Source of the DNA: DTU063 sp001512695 | Lineage (GTDB): Bacteria; Bacillota; Thermosediminibacteria; Thermosediminibacterales; Tepidanaerobacteraceae | Reading direction: 5' to 3' | DNA: 23,337 nt | Assembly: GCA_049658265.1 (NCBI GenBank) | Contig: JBASOM010000126.1 | Location: forward strand, 1 to 23,337 | Part shown: one piece after another, positions 6,824 through 14,516 of the stretch | How the letters are laid out: every line of letters starts with the position of its first letter | Numbering within the stretch: position 1 is the stretch's first letter | Notes under the pieces: model-generated | Told to the model about the DNA's origin: nothing | The model's input: only the letters and a program-made list of their open reading frames with translations | The model's database searches: none | Position numbers and translations under genes: made by a program

Positions 6824-7888
6824 ATGAAAAAAGCCATTGCTGTGTTGCTAGTATTGCTGCTCATCGGGGGTCTTTTCCTGACCGGTTGCGGCAAGACCCA
6901 AGATGCAGAAAAGCAGCAGGAGGAGGTGCCGGCAGAGCCTGGGGAGGAAGCACAAGAGCCCTTGAAAGTGGCCCTGGTGCTGTCAGGTGGCTTAGGTGAC
7001 CGCTCCTTTTACGACTCTTCTCACGAGGGCTTTGAGCGGGCCAAGAAGGAGCTGGGCGTTGAAGGAAGCGTCCTGGAATGCAAAAACGATCCATCCCTCT
7101 ACCAGGACCAGCTGGTTCAGGCATCGGAAAATGCCGAGGTTGTCGTAGTGGTAGGCTTTGAATTTTACGATGTGATCCAGGAAGTGGCACAGGAATATCC
7201 CGAGGTCAACTATATTTACCTGGACAACGTGGTCGAAGGATATGACAACATAACCTGCATAACCTACATGGAAAATGAAGGGACCTTTTTGGTAGGCGCC
7301 TTGGCTGCCATGCTCACCCAGGAAACTACTATAGAAGGCATAAATGAGGAAAAGATTATAGGAATGGTGGGCGGTGTGGACCTTCCCGTAATCCGCAACT
7401 TCCAGGTTGGTTATGAAGCAGGGGCCAAGTACATAGACGAGGAAGTAAGAGTCGAGACGATTTATGCAGGCGACTTTGAAGACCCGGCAAAGGGCAAGGA
7501 ATGCGCACTGGCCCTTTATTCCAAGGGCGCTGACATAGTCTTCCATGCTGCCGGCAAGACCGGGGAGGGTGTTTTTGAAGCCGCAAAAGAGGTCAAGGCC
7601 TATGCCATAGGCGTAGATTCGGACCAGAGGTATATAAATCCCGATGTCATAGTGGCCAGCATGATTAAAGGCGTAGGACTCTCGGTCTTCGAAACCATAA
7701 AGAAAATCCAGGAAGGCAGCTTCGAGCCGGGCAAGGTCATCTACTACGGCATCAATGAGGGCGGCGTGGATGTCGGCTACGGCACTCCCGACATGAAGCA
7801 GATTGTCCCCGATGAAATCAAGGCGAAAGTTGAGGAAATAAAAGCAAAAGTCAAGAGCGGCGAAATTGAAGTGCCTACAGCAAAATAA
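6824..7888 (+). CDS. BMP-family nucleoside-binding lipoprotein of an ABC importer
   Basis: Extracytoplasmic solute receptor of the basic-membrane-protein (PnrA/TmpC/BmpA) family, whose characterised members bind purine and other nucleosides. The start at 6824 gives a classic lipoprotein signal MKKAIAVLLVLLLIGGLFLTGC with the lipidated Cys at residue 22; the site GGGGGAG sits 7 nt before this ATG. An acidic linker (about 23-45) leads to VALVLSGGLGDRSFYDSSHEGFERAKKELG, the first conserved block; later blocks include VVVVGFEFYDVIQEVA, IGMVGGVDLPVIRNFQVGYEAGAKY and AIGVDSDQRYINPDVIVASMIKGV. Length after processing is about 333 residues, normal for the family. It follows the Crp-like gene and precedes a terminator and then the ATPase and permeases. 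The exact nucleoside preference cannot be read from the sequence. Confidence 0.92.
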   Translation: MKKAIAVLLVLLLIGGLFLTGCGKTQDAEKQQEEVPAEPGEEAQEPLKVALVLSGGLGDRSFYDSSHEGFERAKKELGVEGSVLECKNDPSLYQDQLVQASENAEVVVVVGFEFYDVIQEVAQEYPEVNYIYLDNVVEGYDNITCITYMENEGTFLVGALAAMLTQETTIEGINEEKIIGMVGGVDLPVIRNFQVGYEAGAKYIDEEVRVETIYAGDFEDPAKGKECALALYSKGADIVFHAAGKTGEGVFEAAKEVKAYAIGVDSDQRYINPDVIVASMIKGVGLSVFETIKKIQEGSFEPGKVIYYGINEGGVDVGYGTPDMKQIVPDEIKAKVEEIKAKVKSGEIEVPTAK

Positions 7889-7904
7889 GCTAAAACCCGC
7901 ATAT

Positions 7905-7935
7905 AAAGGAGAAGTAACCTTACTTCTCCTTTTTT
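7905..7935 (+). terminator. Intra-operon terminator between the binding protein and the ABC ATPase genes
   Basis: AAAGGAGAAGTAA (7905-7917) pairs with TTACTTCTCCTTT (7920-7932) and runs into T6 (7930-7935). The formal loop is only 2 nt, so the top 2 A-T pairs will open. It lies 17 bp after the lipoprotein stop and 29 bp before the ATPase start; partial termination would give an excess of binding protein over the membrane complex. Confidence 0.8.
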
Positions 7936-7963
7936 AAAGAAAAGCTTTGAGGCAGGTGCTAGT

Positions 7964-9496
7964 ATGGGAGAAAGTATAATTAAGCTGGTGGGAATCACCA
8001 AGGTCTTTCCGGGAGTTGTGGCAAATGACAATGTTAACCTGGAAATAAGGGAAGGGGAAATACACGCCATAGTCGGGGAAAACGGCGCCGGCAAATCCAC
8101 CCTCATGAAAATTATTTACGGCCTGTACCAGCCGACTGATGGCCAAATTTACATAAGAGGCCGACTTACGAATGTCACAAATCCCCAAGTCGCCATAAAA
8201 AACGGCATAGGCATGGTCCACCAACACTTTATGCTGGTCCCCTCTTTTACTGCGGCGGAAAACCTGGTCCTGGGAAGCGAGCCTCAAAAAAATGGCCTTT
8301 TCATGGACTTTGATAAAGCGGTGAAAATAACCAAGGAACTCTCCGAAAAGTACGGCCTTTATGTGGACCCCTACCAGAAGGTGGAAGACCTGTCGGTGGG
8401 CATACAGCAGCGCATCGAAATATTGAAGGTCCTTTACAGGGGAGCCGATATTTTGATTTTGGATGAGCCTACTGCGGTCTTGACCCCCCAGGAAAGCCAG
8501 GAACTCTTTGCCATCATGCGGCGGCTGGTAGAAGACATGGGCAAGACCATCATCATAATCACCCACAAGCTCCAGGAGGTGCTGGAGGTTTCCCACAGGG
8601 TCAGCGTCATGCGCAGGGGAAAACTTGTGGGCACCATGGACACCAGGGATGCCACCGAACAGATACTATCGGAAATGATGGTGGGCAAGGAAGTGGTCTT
8701 TGAAAAATTTCATGCCAACCAAAATATCGGCGAAAAGCTGTTGGAAGTAAGGGATTTGGTGGTAAGGGACAACCGGGGCTTTATTGCCGTAGACGGAGTT
8801 AGCTTTTCCATTGCCGCCGGCGAAATCCTAGGCGTTGCAGGAGTGGAGGGGAATGGTCAGACGGAACTGGTGGAAGCCCTGACGGGCCTCAGGAAGCTTG
8901 AGGAAGGGAGCATATTCGTTAAGGGAAGGGACATGGCAAAGGGCTCTCCTTCAGACTTCCGCAGGATGGGCATCGCTCACATTCCCGAAGATAGGCTTAA
9001 AACCGGTCTCGCACCGGAAGCTTCGGTAAACGAGAATTTGATGATGGGATATCAGCACAAAAAGCCCTATGAGGGCCTTGGGATGAAATTAAACAAAAAG
9101 GCCATATCCCAAAAGACCGCTCAGCTCATCCGGCAGTTTGACATCCGAACACCTTCCGGCCAGACCAGGGTGAAGAGCCTTTCCGGGGGCAACATGCAAA
9201 AGCTTGTCGTTGCTAGGGAGTTTTCCTTTGATTCCCCGATCCTCATAATTGCACAGCCCACCCGCGGCCTGGATGTGGGAGCCATTGAGTTTATCCACCG
9301 CCTGATAATCGACATGAGGGATGCGGGCAGGGCCATACTACTGGTATCGGCGGACCTGGATGAGATTTTTAGATTATCCGACAGGATCGTGACCATATAC
9401 GAAGGGAAACTGACGGGAGAGTTTAGAACTGCTGATGTGACGAAGCAAGAAATAGGCCTTTACATGACCGGCAAAAATTTATCCACGGCGGGGTGA
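7964..9496 (+). CDS. Double ABC ATPase of a nucleoside importer (NupO/YufO type)
   Basis: Cytoplasmic motor of a BMP-type nucleoside ABC transporter; 510 residues with two fused nucleotide-binding domains. NBD1 has Walker A GENGAGKS (38-45), signature LSVGIQQR and Walker B ILILDEPTAVLTP. NBD2 has a degenerate P-loop GVEGNGQTE, a good signature LSGGNMQK, and ILIIAQPTRGLD where the usual Asp-Glu is Ala430-Gln431, so the second site is probably catalytically poor, as is common in this subfamily and in related sugar importers. ATG at 7964 is preceded by GAGGCAGGTG. It is separated from the first permease gene by 4 bp. Neighbouring receptor and permeases of the same system make the nucleoside assignment secure at family level. 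It could also carry related bases or lipophilic nucleoside analogues. Confidence 0.93.
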   Translation: MGESIIKLVGITKVFPGVVANDNVNLEIREGEIHAIVGENGAGKSTLMKIIYGLYQPTDGQIYIRGRLTNVTNPQVAIKNGIGMVHQHFMLVPSFTAAENLVLGSEPQKNGLFMDFDKAVKITKELSEKYGLYVDPYQKVEDLSVGIQQRIEILKVLYRGADILILDEPTAVLTPQESQELFAIMRRLVEDMGKTIIIITHKLQEVLEVSHRVSVMRRGKLVGTMDTRDATEQILSEMMVGKEVVFEKFHANQNIGEKLLEVRDLVVRDNRGFIAVDGVSFSIAAGEILGVAGVEGNGQTELVEALTGLRKLEEGSIFVKGRDMAKGSPSDFRRMGIAHIPEDRLKTGLAPEASVNENLMMGYQHKKPYEGLGMKLNKKAISQKTAQLIRQFDIRTPSGQTRVKSLSGGNMQKLVVAREFSFDSPILIIAQPTRGLDVGAIEFIHRLIIDMRDAGRAILLVSADLDEIFRLSDRIVTIYEGKLTGEFRTADVTKQEIGLYMTGKNLSTAG

Positions 9497-9500
9497 TGGT

Positions 9501-10568
9501 ATGAAGAAATTAAAGCTATCCCAGGACCTGGAATACATCTTTTCGCTGGCCTTATCCGTTATCCTCGCACTAATAATCGGTGCGATTATAATCCTTGCCA
9601 ACGGCAAAAGTCCCTTTACCGCGTACGCCGCCCTTATAAACGGCGCCTTAGGCAGTCCCTATAAAATCGCCACTACCTTTGCCAAAACCGTGCCCCTGAT
9701 CTTGACGGGCCTGGCCACGGCTGTGGCCTTTAGCAGCGGGATTTTCAACATCGGCGGCGAAGGGCAGCTGTACCTCGGGGCCTTTGCCGCAGCGTACGTG
9801 GGATTTACCTTTACAAATCTGCCCGGCATAGCAGGCATACCACTGGCCCTTATCTTTGCAGCCCTGGCCGGCGGTTTTTATGCCCTGGTACCGGCACTGC
9901 TAAAAGTGAAATATGGAATTGACGAAGTCATCACGACTATCATGTTTAACAGTATCGCCACACTGTTTACCAGCTACCTTGCCAATTACCCCTTTGCATC
10001 TTCTGTAGGCAAGATGGGCGCTACCGAGATGATAGCCCCTGCTTATAAGCTCCTGAGGCTGGTAGCCCGCTCCAAGCTGCATACCGGCATATTTTATACG
10101 GCACTTATAGCCCTGTTCATATATTACCTCATGGAAAAGACTTCGGCGGGCTATGACTTTAAAATGATAGGCTCAAATCCCATCTTTGCCAGGTACGGGG
10201 GAATCAATGCCGAAAGAAACATGGTAATTGCTATGATTATATCCGGAGCCCTGTGCGGCATAGCCGGGGCCTTCGAAGTGTTGGGCAACCACTACCGATT
10301 TTTGCAGGCAATTTCTCCCGGTTATGCCTTTGACGGCATGCTGGTCTCCCTTATAGTAAAAAACAATGTGCTAGGGGTCATACTCATGTCAATTTTCTTT
10401 GGCATGTTAAAGACCGGCTCCATCGCCATGGAGTACGAAACGGCCATTCCATCGGAACTGGTGCTTGTGATACAGTCGATTATAATCCTATTTATCGCCG
10501 GTGAAAAGGGCTTTGCAAATATCCTTCGGCGGATATACGCAAAAGAGGGGGCAGGACAGGATGTATAG
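9501..10568 (+). CDS. ABC permease of the nucleoside importer, subunit 1 (NupP/YufP type)
   Basis: Integral membrane protein of the BPD_transp_2 (branched-chain/ribose/nucleoside) permease family, 355 residues with about nine hydrophobic segments. The first is YIFSLALSVILALIIGAIIILA; characteristic blocks are AVAFSSGIFNIGGEGQLYLGAFAAAYVGF (the inner-membrane FNIGGEGQ signature) and ARYGGINAERNMVIAMIISGALCGIAGAFEVLG, the coupling-loop region. It forms the heteromeric channel with the next gene. ATG at 9501 follows the ATPase stop by 4 bp, and the end overlaps the next start by 8 bp, so translation of the three genes is tightly coupled. No oddities in length or motifs. Confidence 0.92.
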   Translation: MKKLKLSQDLEYIFSLALSVILALIIGAIIILANGKSPFTAYAALINGALGSPYKIATTFAKTVPLILTGLATAVAFSSGIFNIGGEGQLYLGAFAAAYVGFTFTNLPGIAGIPLALIFAALAGGFYALVPALLKVKYGIDEVITTIMFNSIATLFTSYLANYPFASSVGKMGATEMIAPAYKLLRLVARSKLHTGIFYTALIALFIYYLMEKTSAGYDFKMIGSNPIFARYGGINAERNMVIAMIISGALCGIAGAFEVLGNHYRFLQAISPGYAFDGMLVSLIVKNNVLGVILMSIFFGMLKTGSIAMEYETAIPSELVLVIQSIIILFIAGEKGFANILRRIYAKEGAGQDV

Positions 10569-11529
10569 GGAAATCTTCAATATAACTCTACTTCAGAACA
10601 CCATAAGGACCGCCACACCCCTTATTTTAGCGGCGCTTGGGGGTCTGCTCACATCCCATACGGGCATATTAAACATCGGCATGGAAGGCATGATTCTGCT
10701 GGGAGCCTTTTTTGGCGTAGCAGGCAGTTACTTTTTTGAAAGCTACCTCATGGGCATCCTGTTTGCCGTGGCATCCGGAATCATTATCGGATTAATTTTT
10801 GCCCTCTTCGTCATCAGATTAAAATCCGACGAGTTTATCGTGGGCATTGCCATAAACATGTTTGCCGGTGGCCTTACCATGTTCCTCTTGAGGAGCATAT
10901 TTGGGGTAAAGGGAGCCTTTTCATCTCCTAGGATTCAACCCCTTCCGGATATATCCATATCCTTTCTTGAAAATATCCCGGTACTCAATGTGCTCCTGAA
11001 CGACCACTCCCTCTTCGTGTACGTGAGCTGGATACTGGTCATTGCCATATACATATTTCTCTACAAGACTCCATACGGCCTGTGGTTCAGGGCGGCAGGG
11101 GAGTTTCCGGAAGCCCTGGACACTGTGGGAATTAGCTCAAACAGGATAAAGTTTATCAGCAGCATTTTGTGCGGTATCTTCTGCGGCTTCGCAGGAGTGC
11201 ACCTGTCCCTGGGCTATCTCACCCTCTTTACGGAAAACATGAGCGCCAATCGGGGCTTCATAGCCTTGGCCGCCATCATATTCGGAGCTGCCAATCCCCT
11301 GATGACGTACGTGGCAGCACTCATATTCGGCTTTTTCGATGCCCTGGGCATAAGGCTGCAGGGGGTAGGCATTCCCTCCCAGTTTACCCAGATGTTTCCC
11401 TACATTGTTACGGTGCTGGTGCTAATCCTTGTTGTAAAGAGGGAAAGGGACAAGAAGAGAGCTCACCAGGCAAGGCAAAAAGGCCTAGATAAAAGCCAGA
11501 TAAAGGCTGCCGATAACTTGGCCAAATAA
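10561..11529 (+). CDS. ABC permease of the nucleoside importer, subunit 2 (NupQ/YufQ type)
   Basis: Second BPD_transp_2 permease, 322 residues. It carries GILNIGMEGMILLGAFFGVAGSYFF, the paralogous form of the signature in its partner, and the coupling region FPEALDTVGISSNRIKFISSILCGIFCGFAGVHLSLGY. Eight or so hydrophobic segments follow the N-terminus NITLLQNTIRTATPLILAALGGLL, and the C-terminus is a basic soluble tail (KRERDKKRAHQARQKG). The ATG at 10561 is chosen over the GTG at 10501, because the ATG has GAGGGG upstream and conserved sequence begins there; it overlaps the upstream stop by 8 bp. Twelve bp after its stop begins the Lpd-like gene, so all are one operon. Confidence 0.92.
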   Translation: MYREIFNITLLQNTIRTATPLILAALGGLLTSHTGILNIGMEGMILLGAFFGVAGSYFFESYLMGILFAVASGIIIGLIFALFVIRLKSDEFIVGIAINMFAGGLTMFLLRSIFGVKGAFSSPRIQPLPDISISFLENIPVLNVLLNDHSLFVYVSWILVIAIYIFLYKTPYGLWFRAAGEFPEALDTVGISSNRIKFISSILCGIFCGFAGVHLSLGYLTLFTENMSANRGFIALAAIIFGAANPLMTYVAALIFGFFDALGIRLQGVGIPSQFTQMFPYIVTVLVLILVVKRERDKKRAHQARQKGLDKSQIKAADNLAK

Positions 11530-11541
11530 GGAGGCTTGGCT

Positions 11542-12837
11542 ATGAAAGATGTGCTGGTTTTAGGCTGCGGCTGTGCAGGTTACTATACAGCTCTCTTGTG
11601 TGCGTCAAAGGGCCTTGACGTGGCCCTGGTGGAAAAGGAGGCCCTTGGAGGGACCGGATTTCGCTTTGGTGCCCTGCCGGTGAAAATGCTCCTTGACGGC
11701 ATAAAGGACGATCCTCACATGTCTTTCGATGAGCTCCTAGAAGATTATCGCGGAAAGATGGCAGAGCTTCAAAAGAAGCTAGAATCAGACCTTAAGGAAT
11801 CCGGTGTCAGCATAGTCTTCGGTGAGGGCCATTTTGTGGGGAAGGACGCCTTTCAAGTACAGGATAAAGTCATCAAAGCTAAAAACATCGTAATTGCCAC
11901 CGGCAGCAGGCCGGTCAACATCTCTAAAGTGCCCTACGGCAACCGTATCCTGACCCATAAGGAAGCCCTTGCCATGGAGCGGCTTCCAAAAGACATGCTC
12001 ATTTTAGGGGCGAATGTGGAAGGTATCGAGTTTGCCACGATATTTGCCCACTTCGGCGTAAAAGTCACCCTAGTGGATATGGTGGATGAAATCCTGCAGG
12101 GCAACGATGAGGATTTAAGACAGCCTGTAATAGATGGGTTAAAATCCCTCAATGTGGATTTTGTAACGGGAATAAAGGTATCAGAAGTTGATGAATCCCA
12201 AGACGGGGCTGTGGTCATGCTGGAGACGGGTGAAAAACTAAAGGCAGAAAAATGCCTCGTCTGCCTGTCAAGGCTGCCGAATATCCCAAAGGGTGCAGCC
12301 GATGTAGGAATAGAATATGACGAAGTGGGGATTAAAGTTGACCATAACTTCCAAACCGGGGTGAAAAATATATACGCCGTTGGCGATGTAAACGGCATGT
12401 GCCTTATGGGAAGCGCAGCCATAAATCAGGGCATAGCGGCTGCCCTGCACATCCTGGGCAGGAAGGATTCCCTTGAAGACATAAGCTACGAAGGCATTCC
12501 CAGGGCCATATTTACAATCCCGGAAATAGCCGGGGCGGGCCTGCAGGAATGGGAACTCAAGGAAAAGGGCATAAAGTATAAAGCCACAAGAATCGACCTT
12601 GCCAAGACCTGGCGGGGCATATCAAGGAGATACAAGGATGGCTTTGTAAAAGTGCTGACGGATAAAGAAAACAAGCTGCAAGGCATATGGATGGTGGGAA
12701 GGGATGTTTCGGAACTAGTGGGCATGCATGGCATTTTACTAAAAGAAGAACTTTGTGCCCATAAGATTTTAAGCAGCCTTTTTGTTCATCCCAGCTTGTC
12801 GGAGGCTTTACTTGACGCCTCATTAAGGCTAATATAA
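11542..12837 (+). CDS. Dihydrolipoamide-dehydrogenase-like flavoprotein lacking the redox disulfide
   Basis: Pyridine-nucleotide-disulfide-oxidoreductase fold, 431 residues, closest in architecture to lipoamide dehydrogenase. The FAD Rossmann motif is VLVLGCGCAGYYTA and the central ATG-type motif IVIATGSRP is intact; the FAD C-terminal motif is NIYAVGDVNG. The segment that is GGTCLNVGCIPSK in Lpd reads GGTGFRFGALPVK, so both redox cysteines are replaced (Gly39, Ala44). The NAD motif is also altered (GANVEG at 156-161 instead of GxGxxG). The C-terminal His416-Pro...Glu421 pair of the Lpd active site (HPSLSE) is kept. ATG at 11542 fits the AAGGAGG at 11528-11534; the TTG at 11536 is too close. 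It is 12 bp after the permease gene. Fold certain; reaction and substrate unknown, and not expected to be a lipoamide dehydrogenase. Confidence 0.85.
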   Translation: MKDVLVLGCGCAGYYTALLCASKGLDVALVEKEALGGTGFRFGALPVKMLLDGIKDDPHMSFDELLEDYRGKMAELQKKLESDLKESGVSIVFGEGHFVGKDAFQVQDKVIKAKNIVIATGSRPVNISKVPYGNRILTHKEALAMERLPKDMLILGANVEGIEFATIFAHFGVKVTLVDMVDEILQGNDEDLRQPVIDGLKSLNVDFVTGIKVSEVDESQDGAVVMLETGEKLKAEKCLVCLSRLPNIPKGAADVGIEYDEVGIKVDHNFQTGVKNIYAVGDVNGMCLMGSAAINQGIAAALHILGRKDSLEDISYEGIPRAIFTIPEIAGAGLQEWELKEKGIKYKATRIDLAKTWRGISRRYKDGFVKVLTDKENKLQGIWMVGRDVSELVGMHGILLKEELCAHKILSSLFVHPSLSEALLDASLRLI

Positions 12838-12941
12838 CTGCTCATTAAAGGAATTAAATTGATAAGTTTTCAAAATATGTTTCTTTGCGAGTTTTGCTTA
12901 ATGATTACAACATGCAACCCTATACAAAAAACCGAACTCCG

Positions 12942-12960
12942 ATATTTCTTAAAGAAATAT
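12942..12960. repeat. 19-bp A/T palindrome before the nucleoside phosphorylase gene
   Basis: ATATTTCTT, one base, then AAGAAATAT: nine-base arms, perfect. It lies about 70 bp before the phosphorylase ATG in the 193-bp gap after the Lpd-like gene. It is followed by a T run, so it could be either an operator or a weak A/T-stem terminator; the lack of G-C pairs makes strong termination doubtful. The rest of the gap holds no clear feature. Confidence 0.4.
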
Positions 12961-13030
12961 TTTTGATACTGTTGTTCTACAGCAAGCTATTAAGAAATCA
13001 GAACACCTGAATATTGAAAGGGGTATAATT

Positions 13031-13777
13031 ATGCTTCAACCACACATACTCTGCAAAAAAGGCGATATAGCAGAAAACGTGATTTTACCGGGAGATCCCC
13101 AGCGCGTCCTGAGAGCCGCCGAATTCTTGGATGGGGCCAGGGAACTGGCCTTTAACAGGGAGTTTAGGACGGTCACTGGGAAGTACAAAGGTGTGCCCGT
13201 AACCATCACTTCCACAGGTATAGGCGGCGCATCATGTGCCATAGCGGTGGAAGAGCTGATAGCCTGCGGCGGCAGGAATTTTCTCAGGATAGGCAGCGCC
13301 GGTGCCTTACAGCCCGGAATAAATATCGGTGACCTTGTAATCCCGATTGCTGCCGTGAGGGAGGACGGCACCTCCAAAATGTACGTATCGGAAAACTATC
13401 CGGCAGTATCGGATTTTAAACTGACCTCCTGTATAATTGACACTGCCGAGAAATTACAATATACATATGTGTCGGGCATTATAAGGAGTCACGACAGTTT
13501 CTACTGCGACCGGCAGGAGGAGATAGTAGGTTACTGGAGCAATAAAGGCATCTTGGCCTCGGACATGGAAACGGCCACCCTATATACCGTGGCCCGCCTG
13601 CGGGGAGCAAGGGCCTCGTGTATTCTAAACGTGGTCGTCCCTAAAGGTGACAGCATAAAAGCAGGAATAACCCAGTATCAAACCATTGAAGGGCCTGCCA
13701 AGGAAGGTGAAAGGCGGGAAATCTTACTGGCCCTGGAAGCCCTAAAAGCTCTCAGCACTGCAGAAGGAAGAGAATGA
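13031..13777 (+). CDS. Uridine phosphorylase-family nucleoside phosphorylase
   Basis: Phosphorolytic cleavage of a nucleoside to free base and ribose-1-phosphate (PNP/UDP family 1). The 248-residue protein has the phosphate-binding ILPGDPQRV (18-26), NREF, STGIGGASCAIAVEELI, FLRIGSAGALQPGINIGDLVIP and the ribose-binding DMETATLYT. Block by block it resembles E. coli Udp (REDGTS, YPAVSDF), not PNP, whose catalytic Asp region is missing. The Gln-x-Arg that contacts uracil in E. coli Udp has no clear counterpart: the region after SHDSFY is shorter and reads CDRQEEIVGYW, so base preference is open. GAAAGGGG precedes the ATG. It lies 193 bp beyond the Lpd-like gene, without a convincing terminator, and ends the nucleoside locus. 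Confidence 0.85.
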   Translation: MLQPHILCKKGDIAENVILPGDPQRVLRAAEFLDGARELAFNREFRTVTGKYKGVPVTITSTGIGGASCAIAVEELIACGGRNFLRIGSAGALQPGINIGDLVIPIAAVREDGTSKMYVSENYPAVSDFKLTSCIIDTAEKLQYTYVSGIIRSHDSFYCDRQEEIVGYWSNKGILASDMETATLYTVARLRGARASCILNVVVPKGDSIKAGITQYQTIEGPAKEGERREILLALEALKALSTAEGRE

Positions 13778-13835
13778 TATTATCTTTCATTGTTAGGGTT
13801 TTCTTGTGAGCCATTAAAAGCTATTTTAGTTTTAT

Positions 13836-13896
13836 ATGGAATTATATTTTTTAGTATATTCCATGCATAACTTCAAGTGTTCTGCTATACCTTGAA
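13836..13896. repeat. Two small hairpins downstream of the phosphorylase gene
   Basis: ATGGAAT (13836-13842) pairs with ATTCCAT (13858-13864), and TTCAAG (13872-13877) pairs with CTTGAA (13891-13896). Both precede the stronger terminator at 13911. They may protect the 3' end of the transcript, but short A/T-rich pairs of this size also arise by chance. Confidence 0.3.
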
Positions 13897-13910
13897 ATAC
13901 CATAACTTAA

Positions 13911-13948
13911 GCCCCAGTTGTATGTCTCACATCTTGGGGCGTTTTTTT
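13911..13948 (+). terminator. Rho-independent terminator of the nucleoside locus
   Basis: GCCCCA (13911-13916) and TGGGGC (13935-13940) form a GC-rich stem followed by G and T7 (13942-13948). It lies 133 bp after the phosphorylase stop and closes the long plus-strand operon. Confidence 0.8.
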
Positions 13949-14127
13949 ATATTTTAGTCTAAGATGTAATATGGATGATTTGATGGTTCTTTATATGACG
14001 CTAATGTCGGCAAGTCTTTATCTCTAAACATTGTGAAGAATCTTTCTCACTAGCAAATCTGGCAAAGGGTCAATTAAGTATCTAAAAATATTAATTACAT
14101 CCTAGTCCTGTGTTTACTTGGTTATCT
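13949..14127. other. AT-rich gap with no recognisable gene
   Basis: The remainder of the 350-bp gap between the phosphorylase and the minus-strand exported protein. No ORF with a ribosome site, RNA gene or terminator for the minus-strand unit was found. Confidence 0.5.
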
Positions 14128-14502
14128 TCAAAGTTCACTAACAGTCTTCCCAGTCTCACTCTCTAGGATTATACCATCCTCTTGAACTGGTATGAGGTCA
14201 CCGTCTAATAGTGCAAAGTGGTATCCGACTGTTCTATAGTATAAACCGCCTTCTATTTTTGGAGCGTATTTGGATTGGTCGAATACTGTAACGCTATCTA
14301 GATGTTCTTTGTCGTCTTCTCCTCCGCTGCGTTCTATGTCTGCTCTATATCTTCCATCCTCCAATTCTCCAGGCCGTCTATAATCTATTCGTATGCCGTC
14401 ATTCATATATAATATATTAGGGTCATTATATGCATGCGTATAACAATTAATAAAACACATCATACAAACTAAGATTATAGCTACTATCCTCTTTTTAGCC
14501 AT
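14128..14502 (-). CDS. Small exported protein of unknown function
   Basis: Not recognised. The 124-residue product begins MAKKRIVAIILVCMMCFINC, a basic N-terminus and hydrophobic core typical of a signal peptide. Cleavage could occur after THA (before YNDPN); a lipobox at FINC is poor, so lipoprotein status is doubtful. The mature part (about 95 residues) is acidic, with short beta-rich looking segments (YMNDGIRIDYRRPGELEDGRYRADIE, GLYYRTVGYHFALLDGDLIPVQEDG). ATG at 14502 has GGGGTGGG 7 nt upstream; the GTG at 14514 would overlap that site. It starts 14 bp after the stop of the SLH-protein gene and is surely co-transcribed with it, which suggests a shared role at the cell surface. Base composition is clearly more AT-rich than the flanking operons. 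Confidence 0.65.
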   Translation of the reverse strand: MAKKRIVAIILVCMMCFINCYTHAYNDPNILYMNDGIRIDYRRPGELEDGRYRADIERSGGEDDKEHLDSVTVFDQSKYAPKIEGGLYYRTVGYHFALLDGDLIPVQEDGIILESETGKTVSEL

Positions 14503-14516
14503 TAAATTTCCCACCC

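Noticed and set aside
6286..6894. 202-codon open frame on the minus strand
   Set aside because: It is antisense to the Crp-like gene and the start of the lipoprotein gene, has no ribosome site, and its translation resembles no family; the plus-strand genes have clear domain motifs.
7905..7935. Hairpin read as an operator for the importer
   Set aside because: A T-run directly follows the 3' arm and it lies just after a stop codon, so a terminator explains it better.
10501..10560. GTG at 10501 as start of the second permease
   Set aside because: It would add 20 residues overlapping the first permease gene, without a ribosome site; the ATG at 10561 has GAGGGG and begins the conserved sequence.
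11934..12422. 162-codon minus-strand open frame
   Set aside because: Antisense shadow of the Lpd-like gene; low-complexity Ser/Thr-rich translation typical of a reversed coding frame.
12838..13030. Riboswitch upstream of the phosphorylase
   Set aside because: No purine, preQ1 or other known aptamer motif could be recognised; only the A/T palindrome stands out.
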